From Pseudomonadota bacterium (GTDB lineage: Bacteria > Bdellovibrionota > Bdellovibrionia > Bdellovibrionales > JACTMU01): a stretch of 64,000 nt of DNA. Of this stretch, positions 11,202 through 21,736 are shown piece by piece. Numbering within the stretch: the stretch's first letter is position 1; the number at the start of each line of letters is the position of its first letter. The stretch is taken from assembly GCA_014584465.1 (NCBI GenBank), contig JACTMU010000012.1:1-64000 (forward strand). The letters run 5' to 3'. The notes under the pieces are model-generated. The model was not told the DNA's origin. It saw only the letters and a program-made list of their open reading frames with translations, and made no database searches. The translations under genes were made by a program, and so were the position numbers.

Positions 11202-11373
11202 CTTAGGTGCTGTGGAGTAACTCCATCCGGACGCTTTTGATCTTTCGTTACCATATTGGTGCCTTGGATCGTCCTCGACTTAAGATCCCAAGATGTTGTT
11301 TCGTGAGCGCTCCATAAACCGGTGTGTTGAAGTTTTCAACACCGCGATAGTTTGATCCCATCAAACACATACC

Positions 11374-11420
11374 TAGGGGCTGTCCGGTAATTCCATTTTT
11401 GCCGATTTCTATAAGTTTTC
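11374..11420 (+). repeat. Arm-only copy of the dispersed repeat, arm type B
   Basis: taggggctgtccggtaattccatttttgccgatttctataagtttt matches 56896-56944. Confidence 0.65.
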
Positions 11421-11440
11421 CAGTTCTTCTGACGTTTTTG

Positions 11441-11481
11441 TGGGTCAACTTTACTGAAAATAGGTGGGTCAATTTTGCTGA
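11441..11481 (+). repeat. Two imperfect direct repeats resembling IS termini
   Basis: TGGGTCAACTTTACTGA (11441) and TGGGTCAATTTTGCTGA (11465), period 24. Confidence 0.5.
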
Positions 11482-11964
11482 GAGCCATAGGAAAGTCGAA
11501 TATGGTTCGGATCAGACAGCCGATCAGCTCGTAACCAGAATCTCAAAATTTGGAGACATTGAACAAATTAAGGAAAACTTTGATGTCGATGCCGTAGAGG
11601 ATCTAAGGCGTTACGCTGCTATGTCATCCATCAATGGTGCATTTCTTCCTGAGCAGAAAGGCCTGATCCGTTGGGTTGCGAGGTTAAAGTGAATCGATGG
11701 CCTTCGTGCGGGATCCTATTTCGAAGGGGCATTGCAAAAGTAGCGTGATTTTCGAATTTTGACGGATCTGATTCAATTTAAAACAGTTTCAGCGATAAAA
11801 TTTGAATTGCATTCATTCTTATGTTAGCCTTATTAAGCGGTCATTAATTGTTCGTTGAGTCCTCTATTTCACGTTTATTCTTAAAAAATAAAAATTTGAT
11901 TCTGAAAATCATGGTTATTCAAGTTTTGAAGTGCAACATGAAATAGAGGATCAAAGGAATATTT

Positions 11965-14421
11965 ATGTTTCATAAAACGAAAAGAAAACGATCTTTCGTT
12001 GTGGCCTTCGCTACAGTGTCATCATTACTTCTACTCTTAACAATGTATCAAAATTGCGGAAGACCATTAACTACATTGAATTCCTCCGAAAGCACAAGCA
12101 GTTCTCTTTGCGAAGGAGAGTGCTCTTCGGTCGATGGCGATGGTAGTGAGACTCCTGAGCCTCCTCCTGGCAATGATGGAGAGGGGAATGACCCTGATCC
12201 GATTGGGGGTGCTTCCGGTGGCGTTAATGGTAATCAAACATCCTCTGAAAATCAGTGGATCCAGGTGCCTAAGAGAACGAAGGCTCAAAAAACGGCTGGG
12301 ATTGCAGGAGGTGAAGGATGTCAGATGATATTTGGAATTGCCTATGCTCCATCCAATCCAAATATTGCATATTTTGTTACCGACACAAGTCAGGTCTGGA
12401 AGAGCACCGATGGGGGTACAAGTTGGCATAAAAAAGCCAATGGATTCGGGGCAAGCGGAGGAATATCTGTAGTCATTGACCCAACGAACGCAGACATTGT
12501 TTATGTTGCTGGCGGCAACATTGGAAATGCAGGCGGATGGACTCCAGTTCCTGATGTTGTACAGGGTATATTCAGAACTACAGACGGCGGAGATACATGG
12601 ACATTAGTCAAAAACGCAACGTTTGTTAGGAGTGGCAGAGGTGGTATTCATATTGCTTTTGCCGGGAGCAATATGTATGCCGCGCCATCTAAACAGGGTA
12701 TTTTAAAATCAACGAATGGCGGGGTTGCGTGGAATCTTCTTAATAAATCCGGTGGCGGATATGTGCTTGACACCGTGGATTTACGCAACATAACCGCTCA
12801 TCCTACGGACAATACTGTTCTCTATGTATCCGCCTCCGATGGATTGTATAAGGTCGTGGATAGTGGTGGGTCTGCTACTGTCACCAAGATAGGAACAGGA
12901 CTGCCTTCTGGGACAGTATTTCAACTTGTGATTGATCCCGGTACTCCAAATACGATGTATGTCGCCAAGGGATCAAGCGGTGTCTATCGTTCTACTGACG
13001 GTGGACTTAATTTCAGCGCAAGAAATAATGGTTTATCAACACCCCTTGGTGCTGGCGGACGAGTCAGGGATATAGCGATGAGTCCGGTTAACGCAAACAA
13101 GCTGATAGTTTCCTTTTATGGTTTATTTGGAAATTACGTGTATCACACCAGCGATGGCGGGGCAAGCTGGACAAAGACCACCAATATGGATGAACAAAAC
13201 GCAGACGGATGGGTGGCCGGCTCTGTATTTGGCTGGACGGACAATCTTTCAGGTGTTGATGATCTCTCACCGCCTATCAGCTTCCATCCAACAAATCAAA
13301 ACACTGCCTTGGTCATTGGATGGGGCAATCAAGTTAAGAAAACCACCGACGGCGGCGTTACCTGGAAATACTCAAATACGGGGTATACGGGTATGGCTGG
13401 CGGCGATCAGGAAGGTTACAGCCCGATTGGGTGGGACTCAACCAATTATAATCGGGCGGCTTTTACCAATGGTGATTGGGGTACTATGGTTACGGAGGAT
13501 AACGAAGATACTTTTAAATCGATAGCTACAGTCAGACATAACAACAGGCAAGCAACCAATGCCGTGGCAATGAATGGCAATATTATTGTTGAGGCAGTTG
13601 GCGCAACAAACGACTCCAGTACTAATACGCAAATAATAGCTATCTCAAGGAATTCAGGAACAAGTTGGACTACGATTAGCGATGCCGCAGCAACCTTTTT
13701 ATTAATCTCTTTCCATCCACAGAATAACAATATTGTATATGCGGGAAATTATAAATTTACCAATATACAGACAAATAATACTTACACGACTCTTGGCAAG
13801 ACTGTTGCCGCCGTATTTAAAGGAGATGGGAACAAAGTTTACTCATATTCCGGAAGCACTATATATAAATCCACCGATGCCGGTGCTACATGGACAACGC
13901 CATATCCTTCATTAAACCTTCCGTCCGGGACTCGCGTAAGACAAATTGCCGTTGACCCTGTAAACGAAAACCGGATTTATGCGGCGGTTGCAGGAAAAGG
14001 GATTTTTATAATAGATAAAATGGCGGCCAATGGCGGAACGGTAGTGTTGAAGAACCACAATAATGGCATCGAAAAAGACCAGTTTGGAGAGATAAATACG
14101 AGCACAATAGCAACGGACCCTAATAACGCGAATGTTGTATATGCGGGTACAAGGGCAAACTGGAAGGGCATGGCAAATGGCATATTTCGTTCAACGGACA
14201 GTGGTAACACGTGGACTAATATTTCCGGTAATCTCGGCGACATGTTTGGTATCAGAAACATAACGGTGAGACCAGACAATAGCTATGTTTATATAAGTTC
14301 GTTTGCCGGCACGTGGAAATTGCCGCCACCGTCATCAACCTCTGCCGCTGATACCACAGCGCCGAATTGTTCGATAAGCATTTGTCAACGCCTGGGTCAC
14401 GACTTATTCGTGAATAATTGA
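11965..14421 (+). CDS. Secreted BNR/sortilin-like beta-propeller (GH74-like) protein with disrupted 3' end
   Basis: Repeated STDGGxTW / STNGGVAWN / SPVNANKLIVS motifs; signal peptide LLLLLTMYQNCG; C-terminus becomes unrelated after DTTAPNCSI. Confidence 0.8.
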   Translation: MFHKTKRKRSFVVAFATVSSLLLLLTMYQNCGRPLTTLNSSESTSSSLCEGECSSVDGDGSETPEPPPGNDGEGNDPDPIGGASGGVNGNQTSSENQWIQVPKRTKAQKTAGIAGGEGCQMIFGIAYAPSNPNIAYFVTDTSQVWKSTDGGTSWHKKANGFGASGGISVVIDPTNADIVYVAGGNIGNAGGWTPVPDVVQGIFRTTDGGDTWTLVKNATFVRSGRGGIHIAFAGSNMYAAPSKQGILKSTNGGVAWNLLNKSGGGYVLDTVDLRNITAHPTDNTVLYVSASDGLYKVVDSGGSATVTKIGTGLPSGTVFQLVIDPGTPNTMYVAKGSSGVYRSTDGGLNFSARNNGLSTPLGAGGRVRDIAMSPVNANKLIVSFYGLFGNYVYHTSDGGASWTKTTNMDEQNADGWVAGSVFGWTDNLSGVDDLSPPISFHPTNQNTALVIGWGNQVKKTTDGGVTWKYSNTGYTGMAGGDQEGYSPIGWDSTNYNRAAFTNGDWGTMVTEDNEDTFKSIATVRHNNRQATNAVAMNGNIIVEAVGATNDSSTNTQIIAISRNSGTSWTTISDAAATFLLISFHPQNNNIVYAGNYKFTNIQTNNTYTTLGKTVAAVFKGDGNKVYSYSGSTIYKSTDAGATWTTPYPSLNLPSGTRVRQIAVDPVNENRIYAAVAGKGIFIIDKMAANGGTVVLKNHNNGIEKDQFGEINTSTIATDPNNANVVYAGTRANWKGMANGIFRSTDSGNTWTNISGNLGDMFGIRNITVRPDNSYVYISSFAGTWKLPPPSSTSAADTTAPNCSISICQRLGHDLFVNN

Positions 14422-14755
14422 GAATTTGACCATTGCACTGGCCTGCAACTTCAAGAAAGTATCGAAAGGGATCAATATTTCGGACAACTTGTTCCGAAAG
14501 AATTTCTTCTTTAATGTAGGTCTGCGCATAAGATTGAAGATAACGTTTTCGGTCGATATCAGAAGAAAGATGGAGAAGACCAGGAAGAGTGCCCCAGCTC
14601 AATGCAGATTCAAGATCAAATCTTGTTCCAAGTTCTTGAAAAGTAAGAGGGTACCAAAATTGTAGGCGAGTGCCGATAGCGCCTTGGGGCGTCTTAGGCT
14701 GAAGAGGTCTAGAGATGATAGTGGGACCCTTTTCGTTTTTCTTGGATTTCAGCAC
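14370..14755 (-). pseudogene. Remnant of an AAA ATPase with DUF4143 domain
   Basis: YPLTFQELGTRFDLESALSWGTLPGLL...RKRYLQSYAQTYIKEEILSEQVVRNIDPFRYFLEVAGQCNGQILNYSRISRDPGV; Walker motifs absent, 3' end lost. Confidence 0.7.
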
Positions 14756-14953
14756 CAGCCCCTACTGAGAGATATCGGGCATGATTTTGAGAAGTTAAGC
14801 TATCACAGTCAAACTGCAACTCATCATTTCGAAGGAGCGATTGTTTATACCAAGAGGTATAATGTTGTAGGACTTTCATTCAAACTCTAGATCATCTTTG
14901 AATTTCAGATCTGGGTTTCAATCTAGATATGAGGAAGGAACAGTAATATCATT

Positions 14954-15712
14954 GTGAAAAATCTACCCTTCTTATATCATTGGCTAGTGATGAGGATAAG
15001 TTTTCTTTCGATTTTGTGTTATCTATTTTTGTCGAGCTCGGTAGCCAACATGGGTTTAGGAATGACGTTGGCAGATGGGATTCACACCCATCCTCTTCTT
15101 CTTCAGGTCGTTGATTTCGAAAAGAGCATCAGACTTTGGATCTATTATGACCAACCCAATCAACACTATTATATTCCCCAAACAGGAGTTCGATATCCCG
15201 ATGGGCCTGGAGGACAACTTGTCACTGGGGGACTCTACAAATTTAAGTTTGATTTTTTTCCAAGAAGTTTTGTAATTGGAGGCGGCCTTTATGGTGGAGG
15301 AGTATTTGCTCACATTCAATTTGAGTTATTAAGACACTCTTCTTTAACGCTAAACTTGGGATATACGCAGGGATCAGATCTCCATGGGCTTCAACTCTTA
15401 AGTTCTCTACGAGTCCATGATGGGCCGCATTGGCGATTGTCACCTTATATTGCATTACAAAATCGATATTTTGATACTTCTGGAATCTATTCTAGCCGTG
15501 ATTCTTTTGAATCGTTTGATGTGGAAGAGGAGACGCTTGATCTTGTCTGCGGGTTCAATGTGCAATATCACACGCAAAGTTTGGCACTGAACGGGCTAAT
15601 TTATCTTTCTAGAAAGCACCCTTTAAAGCGGCGGGTCAGTTCAGAAAATTCATTGGATGTGCACGAAACACAAGAGCCTCTCTTTGGATTGCAAACATCA
15701 ATTGAATGGTAA
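14954..15712 (+). CDS. Hypothetical exported protein, possible beta-barrel
   Basis: N-terminal hydrophobic segment, then alternating beta-rich sequence ending QTSIEW. Confidence 0.5.
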   Translation: MKNLPFLYHWLVMRISFLSILCYLFLSSSVANMGLGMTLADGIHTHPLLLQVVDFEKSIRLWIYYDQPNQHYYIPQTGVRYPDGPGGQLVTGGLYKFKFDFFPRSFVIGGGLYGGGVFAHIQFELLRHSSLTLNLGYTQGSDLHGLQLLSSLRVHDGPHWRLSPYIALQNRYFDTSGIYSSRDSFESFDVEEETLDLVCGFNVQYHTQSLALNGLIYLSRKHPLKRRVSSENSLDVHETQEPLFGLQTSIEW

Positions 15713-15775
15713 CCAAATTTCTTAAGTGAATGCCACTGGAAACCAGCGGCAGGTACAAAATAACTGGTTGAACCA

Positions 15776-17674
15776 CTAGGACCACCTTTCGAAGCGACGA
15801 AGGACTTCGTCTGCGGTGTCGATCATCTCGATGTGGCCTTCATTGAGCCAAAGGACTCGGTCGCACCGTTCAAGTGTTGAAAGGCGATGAGCGATGATGA
15901 TTTGTGTTCTTTGGGCAAAGAAGTCATAACTTGCACGCATCATGATCTCTTCACTCTTTGGATCAACAGAGGAGGTGGCCTCATCTAAGATCACGACCGG
16001 GGCGTTTTGCAAAAGGCAGCGTGCCATACAGATGAGCTGCTTTTCTCCTTGTGAAAGATTTTTCCCCCGCTCTTCAATTTCAAAATCATGGAGGCCGGGA
16101 AGAGTTTGGACCCAATCCAAGAGGCCAACTTTTTGCAAAACATGGTTCAGGGCTTCAAGAGAAGTGGTGGCCTTTGAATCCATGACCAGATTGTCGCGAA
16201 GAGTCCCGCGAAAGAGAATTGGATCTTGGCTGATAAAGTTCATAAGGCGTCGATAGGAGGTGAGGCGAATTCGATGAGGATCGCTTTTCTGGTCTTCTGC
16301 TAAGATTGGAGCATGGCCATCAATCGTGATCTCACCCTGTTCAATAGGATAAAGGTAATAGAGAGATTGAATGAGAGAGGATTTTCCAGAGCCTGTTTTG
16401 CCGACAATTCCAAACTTTTCGCCAGGAGAAATTGAGAACTCAATGTTTTTCAAAACCCAAGGGAGTTGAGGTTGATATCGAAATGAAAGCTGTGAGATCG
16501 TTACCTCGGCCGAGGGGTGCAAGACTCTAGCGTGATCCTCTTGCGTTTGACTCTGTTTTGAAATGTCATGAAACTTCCAGTGGTGAGTGGGGAATGTGGC
16601 ATTTGGAGGTAAAGTCGCGCCGGCTTCAATGGGCAGATGGAGGTAGTGGTCCAGGCGCTCGACCCCTGTCAGAGCCTCTTCCAACTGGGCCAGCCACTCA
16701 AAGAAGATTTGAAGTGTGCTGTTGGACATTGTAATGAAGGTGATCGCCACACCAATGGAGCCCACCGAAACAAGATGAGACCGTTGAAGGTGGTAGGCGC
16801 TGATTCCAGTGATAAATAAAATCAACGAGGCCATCCCGATCATCTTGTAAGAAAAAAGAGAGAGAACCTTGAAGGTTTTGATTCGTTGATTTAAGAACTC
16901 AAGATCGAGTTCTTTGAATCGATCTGAAAATTGTGTTTGGCGCAGATAGGTCCGGATGGTGGAGACGCCAACAGCACTCTCAGAAAAATGGGCAATCGAG
17001 GGTGCGCGAAGCAAAGAGAGCGCGCGCCTTTCCTTGCGCATTCGATCTCGATTCAGACGATAGACTGTGAAATCCAGGGCGGCCATAATAATCACGGCGA
17101 CCAGATAGATCGGATGGGCGAGTGTGATCAAGATGATCATGGCGATCATGTCAAAGACAATGGTCAAAAAGTCGGCCAATGGACCACCAAAAATTCGAAA
17201 GATGTTGTTAAAATCACTTGCAAAGCGTGTGACAATCCTCCCCACGGGATTGCGATCAAAGAACAAGATAGGATACCTAGAGGTCCGGTAGGTCACCTCA
17301 TCATATAGAAGACTGACGGCTTGGGCAGAGTATCGAGAGAAGAAGACTCGATAGATAAGGGTAAAAATAAAACCAAGTAGATTGATCATCAACAGGGTCC
17401 ACAGAAATTCCTTAGGAGTCCAACCGTGAAAGAGTGCACCAAAAAAAGATTCTTGGCCACAACTCACACAGGTCGAATCGATCCAATAGCCCAAGAGATT
17501 GGCATTGAGAAGAAAGAAGACGCGACCTAAAAACCCTATGATCATGAGAATTGAGATTCTCTTCAAAAAGGGTCGATAACTGAAATAGAGAGTCTTAAAT
17601 AGACTCTGTTTGTATCGACCGCTGAACCGCTCATCATCCACAATGAATTTTTGCGTTCGATTAGATTTCGTCAT
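15776..17674 (-). CDS. ABC exporter half-transporter (permease-ATPase)
   Basis: GKTGSGKSSLIQSL, LSQGEKQLICMARCLL, VILDEATSSVDP; fused TM domain. Confidence 0.9.
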   Translation of the reverse strand: MTKSNRTQKFIVDDERFSGRYKQSLFKTLYFSYRPFLKRISILMIIGFLGRVFFLLNANLLGYWIDSTCVSCGQESFFGALFHGWTPKEFLWTLLMINLLGFIFTLIYRVFFSRYSAQAVSLLYDEVTYRTSRYPILFFDRNPVGRIVTRFASDFNNIFRIFGGPLADFLTIVFDMIAMIILITLAHPIYLVAVIIMAALDFTVYRLNRDRMRKERRALSLLRAPSIAHFSESAVGVSTIRTYLRQTQFSDRFKELDLEFLNQRIKTFKVLSLFSYKMIGMASLILFITGISAYHLQRSHLVSVGSIGVAITFITMSNSTLQIFFEWLAQLEEALTGVERLDHYLHLPIEAGATLPPNATFPTHHWKFHDISKQSQTQEDHARVLHPSAEVTISQLSFRYQPQLPWVLKNIEFSISPGEKFGIVGKTGSGKSSLIQSLYYLYPIEQGEITIDGHAPILAEDQKSDPHRIRLTSYRRLMNFISQDPILFRGTLRDNLVMDSKATTSLEALNHVLQKVGLLDWVQTLPGLHDFEIEERGKNLSQGEKQLICMARCLLQNAPVVILDEATSSVDPKSEEIMMRASYDFFAQRTQIIIAHRLSTLERCDRVLWLNEGHIEMIDTADEVLRRFERWS

Positions 17675-19538
17675 GTCGCATCCCGACGGACTCTTGAGGG
17701 GTGGAGGTGGTCTCGGCCTCCTCTTCGTTTTTCAAAGACTCCAGAAATGTGCAAAACAGATCACAGCGATCCAGAAGTTCCTCTAAGGTGCCTTGATCTA
17801 CAAGGCGACCTGAATCTAGAAAAAAGATTCGATCAACCTCTTTAAGAACAGAAAGCCGGTGGGTGACGAGAATGCGAGCTCTTTCAGACCATTTTCCGCG
17901 AAGAAGATTTTTGATGATCCACTGTTCAGTTCTCACATCCACCGCACTCAAAGAGTCATCAAGTAAAATGAACGGTCGATCATAGTAAGAGGCTCGCGCT
18001 AGGCTGACACGCTGCTTTTGTCCACCGGAAAGGTTGACCCCTCTTTCGCCGATCTCTGTGCTGAGTCCCAAGGGGAGACTTTCCTCTTGAGGATTGAAGT
18101 GGGCGTCTACTAAAGAGCTCAACAGAAGGTCATCGTGATCCTGTGACTCATTGTAGTTAAAGGCGACATTCTCCCGGAGTGTTGCGCTCATGAGGAAGCC
18201 CTCTTGCGGCACAAACGAAAAAAAGGAGCAGAGGTTTTTTTGACTCGCCTCCCCCATCTCCTCGCCGAAGATTCGATATTGATCAAAGGTAGCGCTGGTC
18301 TCTCCCAGGAGAGATAAGAGCAGAAGAGACTTTCCACTTCCAACTTCTCCAACAATTGCGACAAATTCGTGAGAGTAGATGGTTAGGTCTACGTTTTTTA
18401 AAATATCTTTAGAGCCGATCGAGAGGTTCAGATTCTTCACCTCAAGGACGGGGCTCTTCAAAGAAGGATTGAGTGAACTTTGAGGGGGCTTCGACTCTTC
18501 AGATCCGAATGTGCGACTGTGCTCCAGATTAAGAAACGCACACACCCTCTTTACGGAGGTCCAACCATCAAAGCTCATTGTGAAAAACCAAGGGACCGAT
18601 CGAAATGGGCGGTTAAGAAAGACGGCCAGGATCCAAAGGAGGCTCAACAACTCACCAGGAGTGACCTTGGGTTTTGAGCGCACCAGCAGATAGAGTGCAA
18701 AGAGATTAATGAAGAAAGTGGCAGATGAGGACATGGCGTTCATGGTTTGCCCATTGGTCACCATCGCAACTCGATTTTGAACCTCCTTCTCACGTTTCTC
18801 CCTGATCTTTCCTTCAAAGGGCTTGGTCCATCCCAAGATCCGAAGAGTGCGGATGTTTTGAATCCACTCATTCACCACACCGATTCTTTCAGCGGCAAGC
18901 TCTTTGTATTTTACAAAAAAGATCGATTGTCGACGGGCAAAAAAGGTACTCACCAAAAAGACAAAGGAGATGGCAATAAAAAGATCCCATAATGGGAGTC
19001 CATAGGCATAATGGAGTGCAATGGGAGATAAGATGATTGGGAAAAGAGCAGATGCGCCATTGGGGATCACTTGATCCAGAAAGACCGTGGCACTCTGTAC
19101 GTCGGTTGCATAGAGAGCCACCATGTCTCCGGTGGTACGACTCTTAAGGTCTTCAGCACGAAGGTTCAGCATTTTTCTGTATGCAAGCGCAGAAAGGTGA
19201 TGTTGACAATGAAGGGATTCCTTAAGTCCGATGAAGGAGCTTAGAAAGGTCAATCCCTGTGAGCTCAGAGCTGCAAAAAAGGCTCCAAAAAGAAGAGCAA
19301 CAGGAGTTAGATTTTCTATGGGCAAAAACGACACAAACGAAGGCAAGGGGTAGTTCACATTTTCACTGATGAGCAGATCAATGAAAATCTGTTGAAAGAA
19401 GGGGCCGAGCAAACCCAGAAGACAGCCAAAAAGAGAAAGAGCCACAATGAGAAACCTTTGACCCAGACGATCAAAGAGAATCTTTTTCAAAAGAAGAGGA
19501 GGGCGCAACAAGTGTGGCTGGGGGTGCTCCATTTTCAA
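17661..19538 (-). CDS. ABC exporter half-transporter, partner of the downstream gene
   Basis: GEVGSGKSLLLLSLLGE, LSGGQKQRVSLARASY, ILLDDSLSAVD; overlaps the partner. Confidence 0.9.
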   Translation of the reverse strand: MKMEHPQPHLLRPPLLLKKILFDRLGQRFLIVALSLFGCLLGLLGPFFQQIFIDLLISENVNYPLPSFVSFLPIENLTPVALLFGAFFAALSSQGLTFLSSFIGLKESLHCQHHLSALAYRKMLNLRAEDLKSRTTGDMVALYATDVQSATVFLDQVIPNGASALFPIILSPIALHYAYGLPLWDLFIAISFVFLVSTFFARRQSIFFVKYKELAAERIGVVNEWIQNIRTLRILGWTKPFEGKIREKREKEVQNRVAMVTNGQTMNAMSSSATFFINLFALYLLVRSKPKVTPGELLSLLWILAVFLNRPFRSVPWFFTMSFDGWTSVKRVCAFLNLEHSRTFGSEESKPPQSSLNPSLKSPVLEVKNLNLSIGSKDILKNVDLTIYSHEFVAIVGEVGSGKSLLLLSLLGETSATFDQYRIFGEEMGEASQKNLCSFFSFVPQEGFLMSATLRENVAFNYNESQDHDDLLLSSLVDAHFNPQEESLPLGLSTEIGERGVNLSGGQKQRVSLARASYYDRPFILLDDSLSAVDVRTEQWIIKNLLRGKWSERARILVTHRLSVLKEVDRIFFLDSGRLVDQGTLEELLDRCDLFCTFLESLKNEEEAETTSTPQESVGMRHDEI

Positions 19539-20272
19539 CAGATTCCACGGATGAAGTTTTGAACCCTTGGGTCACGGTGAGCTTTGGTCTCTTCCACTGA
19601 ACCTCCAAGGATGAGCTCCTGATCCACGATCATGGCAATTCGATCCGCCATCTGGTAGGCGCGGTTCATGTCATTGGTGACAGAAACAACGGTGGCATGG
19701 GTCTCCTTTTGAAGCTTCATGATCAGTTGGATGATTTTACGACTCGTGATTGGATCAAGGCCTGCCGTAGGGTCATCATAAAAGATGATTTTAGGTTCAA
19801 GGGCCAAAGCGCGAGCAATTCCAAGTCTCTTCTGCATTCCACCACTGATCTCATCAGGAAAGAGAGCTTCGGCATGGGCGATTCCAACTTCTTCAAGAAA
19901 ATGACGAACCCTTGCTTGAATGTCTGCTTCCAAAAGAGTCGTGGCCTCTCTCAAAGGAAAGGCAAGATTTTCTCCAACTGTGAGTGAATCAAAGAGCGCA
20001 TTCTTCTGAAAGAGCATTCCCATCGATCGAAGTTTTGCTTTCAATTGTGAGGGAGTCAAAGTGGCGAGATTCTCTCCGCCAATGACCACGCGGCCGCGGT
20101 CAGGCGAGATCAGACCTGCCATTGTTTTAAGCAACACTGATTTTCCCATGCCGCTTGGACCGATGAGCACGAGAGTTTCGCCCTCTTTGACGTGAATGGA
20201 GAGGTTCTTCAGGATCACATGTTCGCCGAATGAAACGGTCACCTCTTCAAGCAAAATGTCGCATAACGACAT
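19535..20272 (-). CDS. MlaF-like ABC ATPase
   Basis: IGPSGMGKSVLLKTMAGLI, ISGGMQKRLGIARALALEP, DDPTAGLDPITS typical of MlaF/Mkl. Confidence 0.85.
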   Translation of the reverse strand: MSLCDILLEEVTVSFGEHVILKNLSIHVKEGETLVLIGPSGMGKSVLLKTMAGLISPDRGRVVIGGENLATLTPSQLKAKLRSMGMLFQKNALFDSLTVGENLAFPLREATTLLEADIQARVRHFLEEVGIAHAEALFPDEISGGMQKRLGIARALALEPKIIFYDDPTAGLDPITSRKIIQLIMKLQKETHATVVSVTNDMNRAYQMADRIAMIVDQELILGGSVEETKAHRDPRVQNFIRGIC

Positions 20273-20400
20273 AATTCATCGCCTCTGTTAACTCAAGTTT
20301 ACTCACGCCTTTATTTCTGGACGGTTCCAGTGGAACGCGGTAAAGAGTAAGGCATTACCACGAAACATCAAAAAACTTTTTCTTCTGAAAGAGGGCGTCT

Positions 20401-21651
20401 ATGTCGCAGTATGAAAAGATTGAGGTTCCAAAGCAAGGTCAAAAAATCACAATCGACAAGAAAGGAGAGATCGCCGTACCAGATCAGCCCATCATTCCCT
20501 TCATTGAGGGTGATGGAACGGGCGGAGATATTTGGGCAGCTTCAGTGCGAGTCCTTGATGCTGCAGTCGCAAAAGCCTATTCGGGTCGCAGGAAGATTCA
20601 TTGGTGTGAAGTTTATGCTGGGGAAAAGGCTGCGGCTAAATATGATGGGAATTGGTTTCCCAATGAGACGCTCGATGCCATCAAAGAGTTTGTCGTAGCC
20701 ATCAAGGGTCCCTTGGGGACTCCAGTTGGCAAGGGGATGCGCTCCTTGAATGTGGCTTTGCGCAAAGAACTTGATCTCTATGCCTGCATTCGTCCATGCA
20801 AGTGGTATGAGGGTGTGCCCTCACCTGTAAAGAATCCTGAGAAGGTGAACATGACCATCTTTCGGGAAAATACGGAGGATGTATACGCAGGCATTGAGTG
20901 GCCTGCGGGATCTGATGGGGCCAATCGAGTGATTCAGCTCGTGAAGGAGTTGGGTTTTTCGATTCGAGAAAATTCGGCCATTGGAATCAAGCCAATCAGC
21001 GAGTTTGGAAGTCGTCGTTTGGTGAGAAAGGCGATTCAATATGCGCTCGACAACAAACTTTCGAGTGTCACCTTGGTCCACAAGGGCAACATTATGAAAT
21101 TCACAGAGGGAGGCTTCAGAGATTTTGGATATAAAGTGGCCAAAGAGGAGTTTGGTGATTTTACGATTACGGAACAGGAAGTTTGGGATCAATTTGAGGG
21201 AAAGGCTCCAAAAGGTCGAATTGTCATTAAAGATCGAATTGCCGACAACATGTTTCAACAGGTGCTCTTACGACCCGAAGAGTACTCCGTAGTGGCGCTT
21301 CCTAATCTCAACGGAGATTACATCAGCGATGCACTGGCAGCTCAAGTGGGTGGTTTGGGAATAGCCCCAGGCGCCAACATTGGCGATGGATACGCTGTGT
21401 TTGAGGCCACCCACGGAACGGCACCGAAGTATGCCGGGCAGGATAAGGTAAATCCTGGCAGCGTGATTCTTTCTGGAGCCATGATGCTTGAATACATGGG
21501 ATGGAAAGAGGCGTCCGTGTTGGTGGAAAAGGGTCTTGAACGTGCGATCGCAGCTAAACGTGTAACCTACGATTTTCATCGATTGATGGAGAATGCAACG
21601 CTGTTGAAGTGCTCTGAGTTCGGCACAGAAATTATATCGCAAATGAAGTAG
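20401..21651 (+). CDS. icd: Isocitrate dehydrogenase (NADP+)
   Basis: [57 protein letters not shown]. Confidence 0.96.
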   Translation: MSQYEKIEVPKQGQKITIDKKGEIAVPDQPIIPFIEGDGTGGDIWAASVRVLDAAVAKAYSGRRKIHWCEVYAGEKAAAKYDGNWFPNETLDAIKEFVVAIKGPLGTPVGKGMRSLNVALRKELDLYACIRPCKWYEGVPSPVKNPEKVNMTIFRENTEDVYAGIEWPAGSDGANRVIQLVKELGFSIRENSAIGIKPISEFGSRRLVRKAIQYALDNKLSSVTLVHKGNIMKFTEGGFRDFGYKVAKEEFGDFTITEQEVWDQFEGKAPKGRIVIKDRIADNMFQQVLLRPEEYSVVALPNLNGDYISDALAAQVGGLGIAPGANIGDGYAVFEATHGTAPKYAGQDKVNPGSVILSGAMMLEYMGWKEASVLVEKGLERAIAAKRVTYDFHRLMENATLLKCSEFGTEIISQMK

Positions 21652-21660
21652 TGGAAGTTT

Positions 21661-21715
21661 TATGGCTCTGGACAGAAATTATGCAAATTTTGCATAATTT
21701 CTGTCCAGAGCCATA
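21661..21715. repeat. Perfect 27-bp inverted repeat with 1-nt centre
   Basis: tatggctctggacagaaattatgcaaa-t-tttgcataatttctgtccagagccata. Confidence 0.97.
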
Positions 21716-21736
21716 GTTCAACAAGGAGTAAGAAAG

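Noticed and set aside
19535-20272. MlaF-like ATPase without adjacent mlaE/mlaD
   Set aside because: Orphan Mla ATPases next to unrelated exporters occur; the partners may lie elsewhere in the genome.
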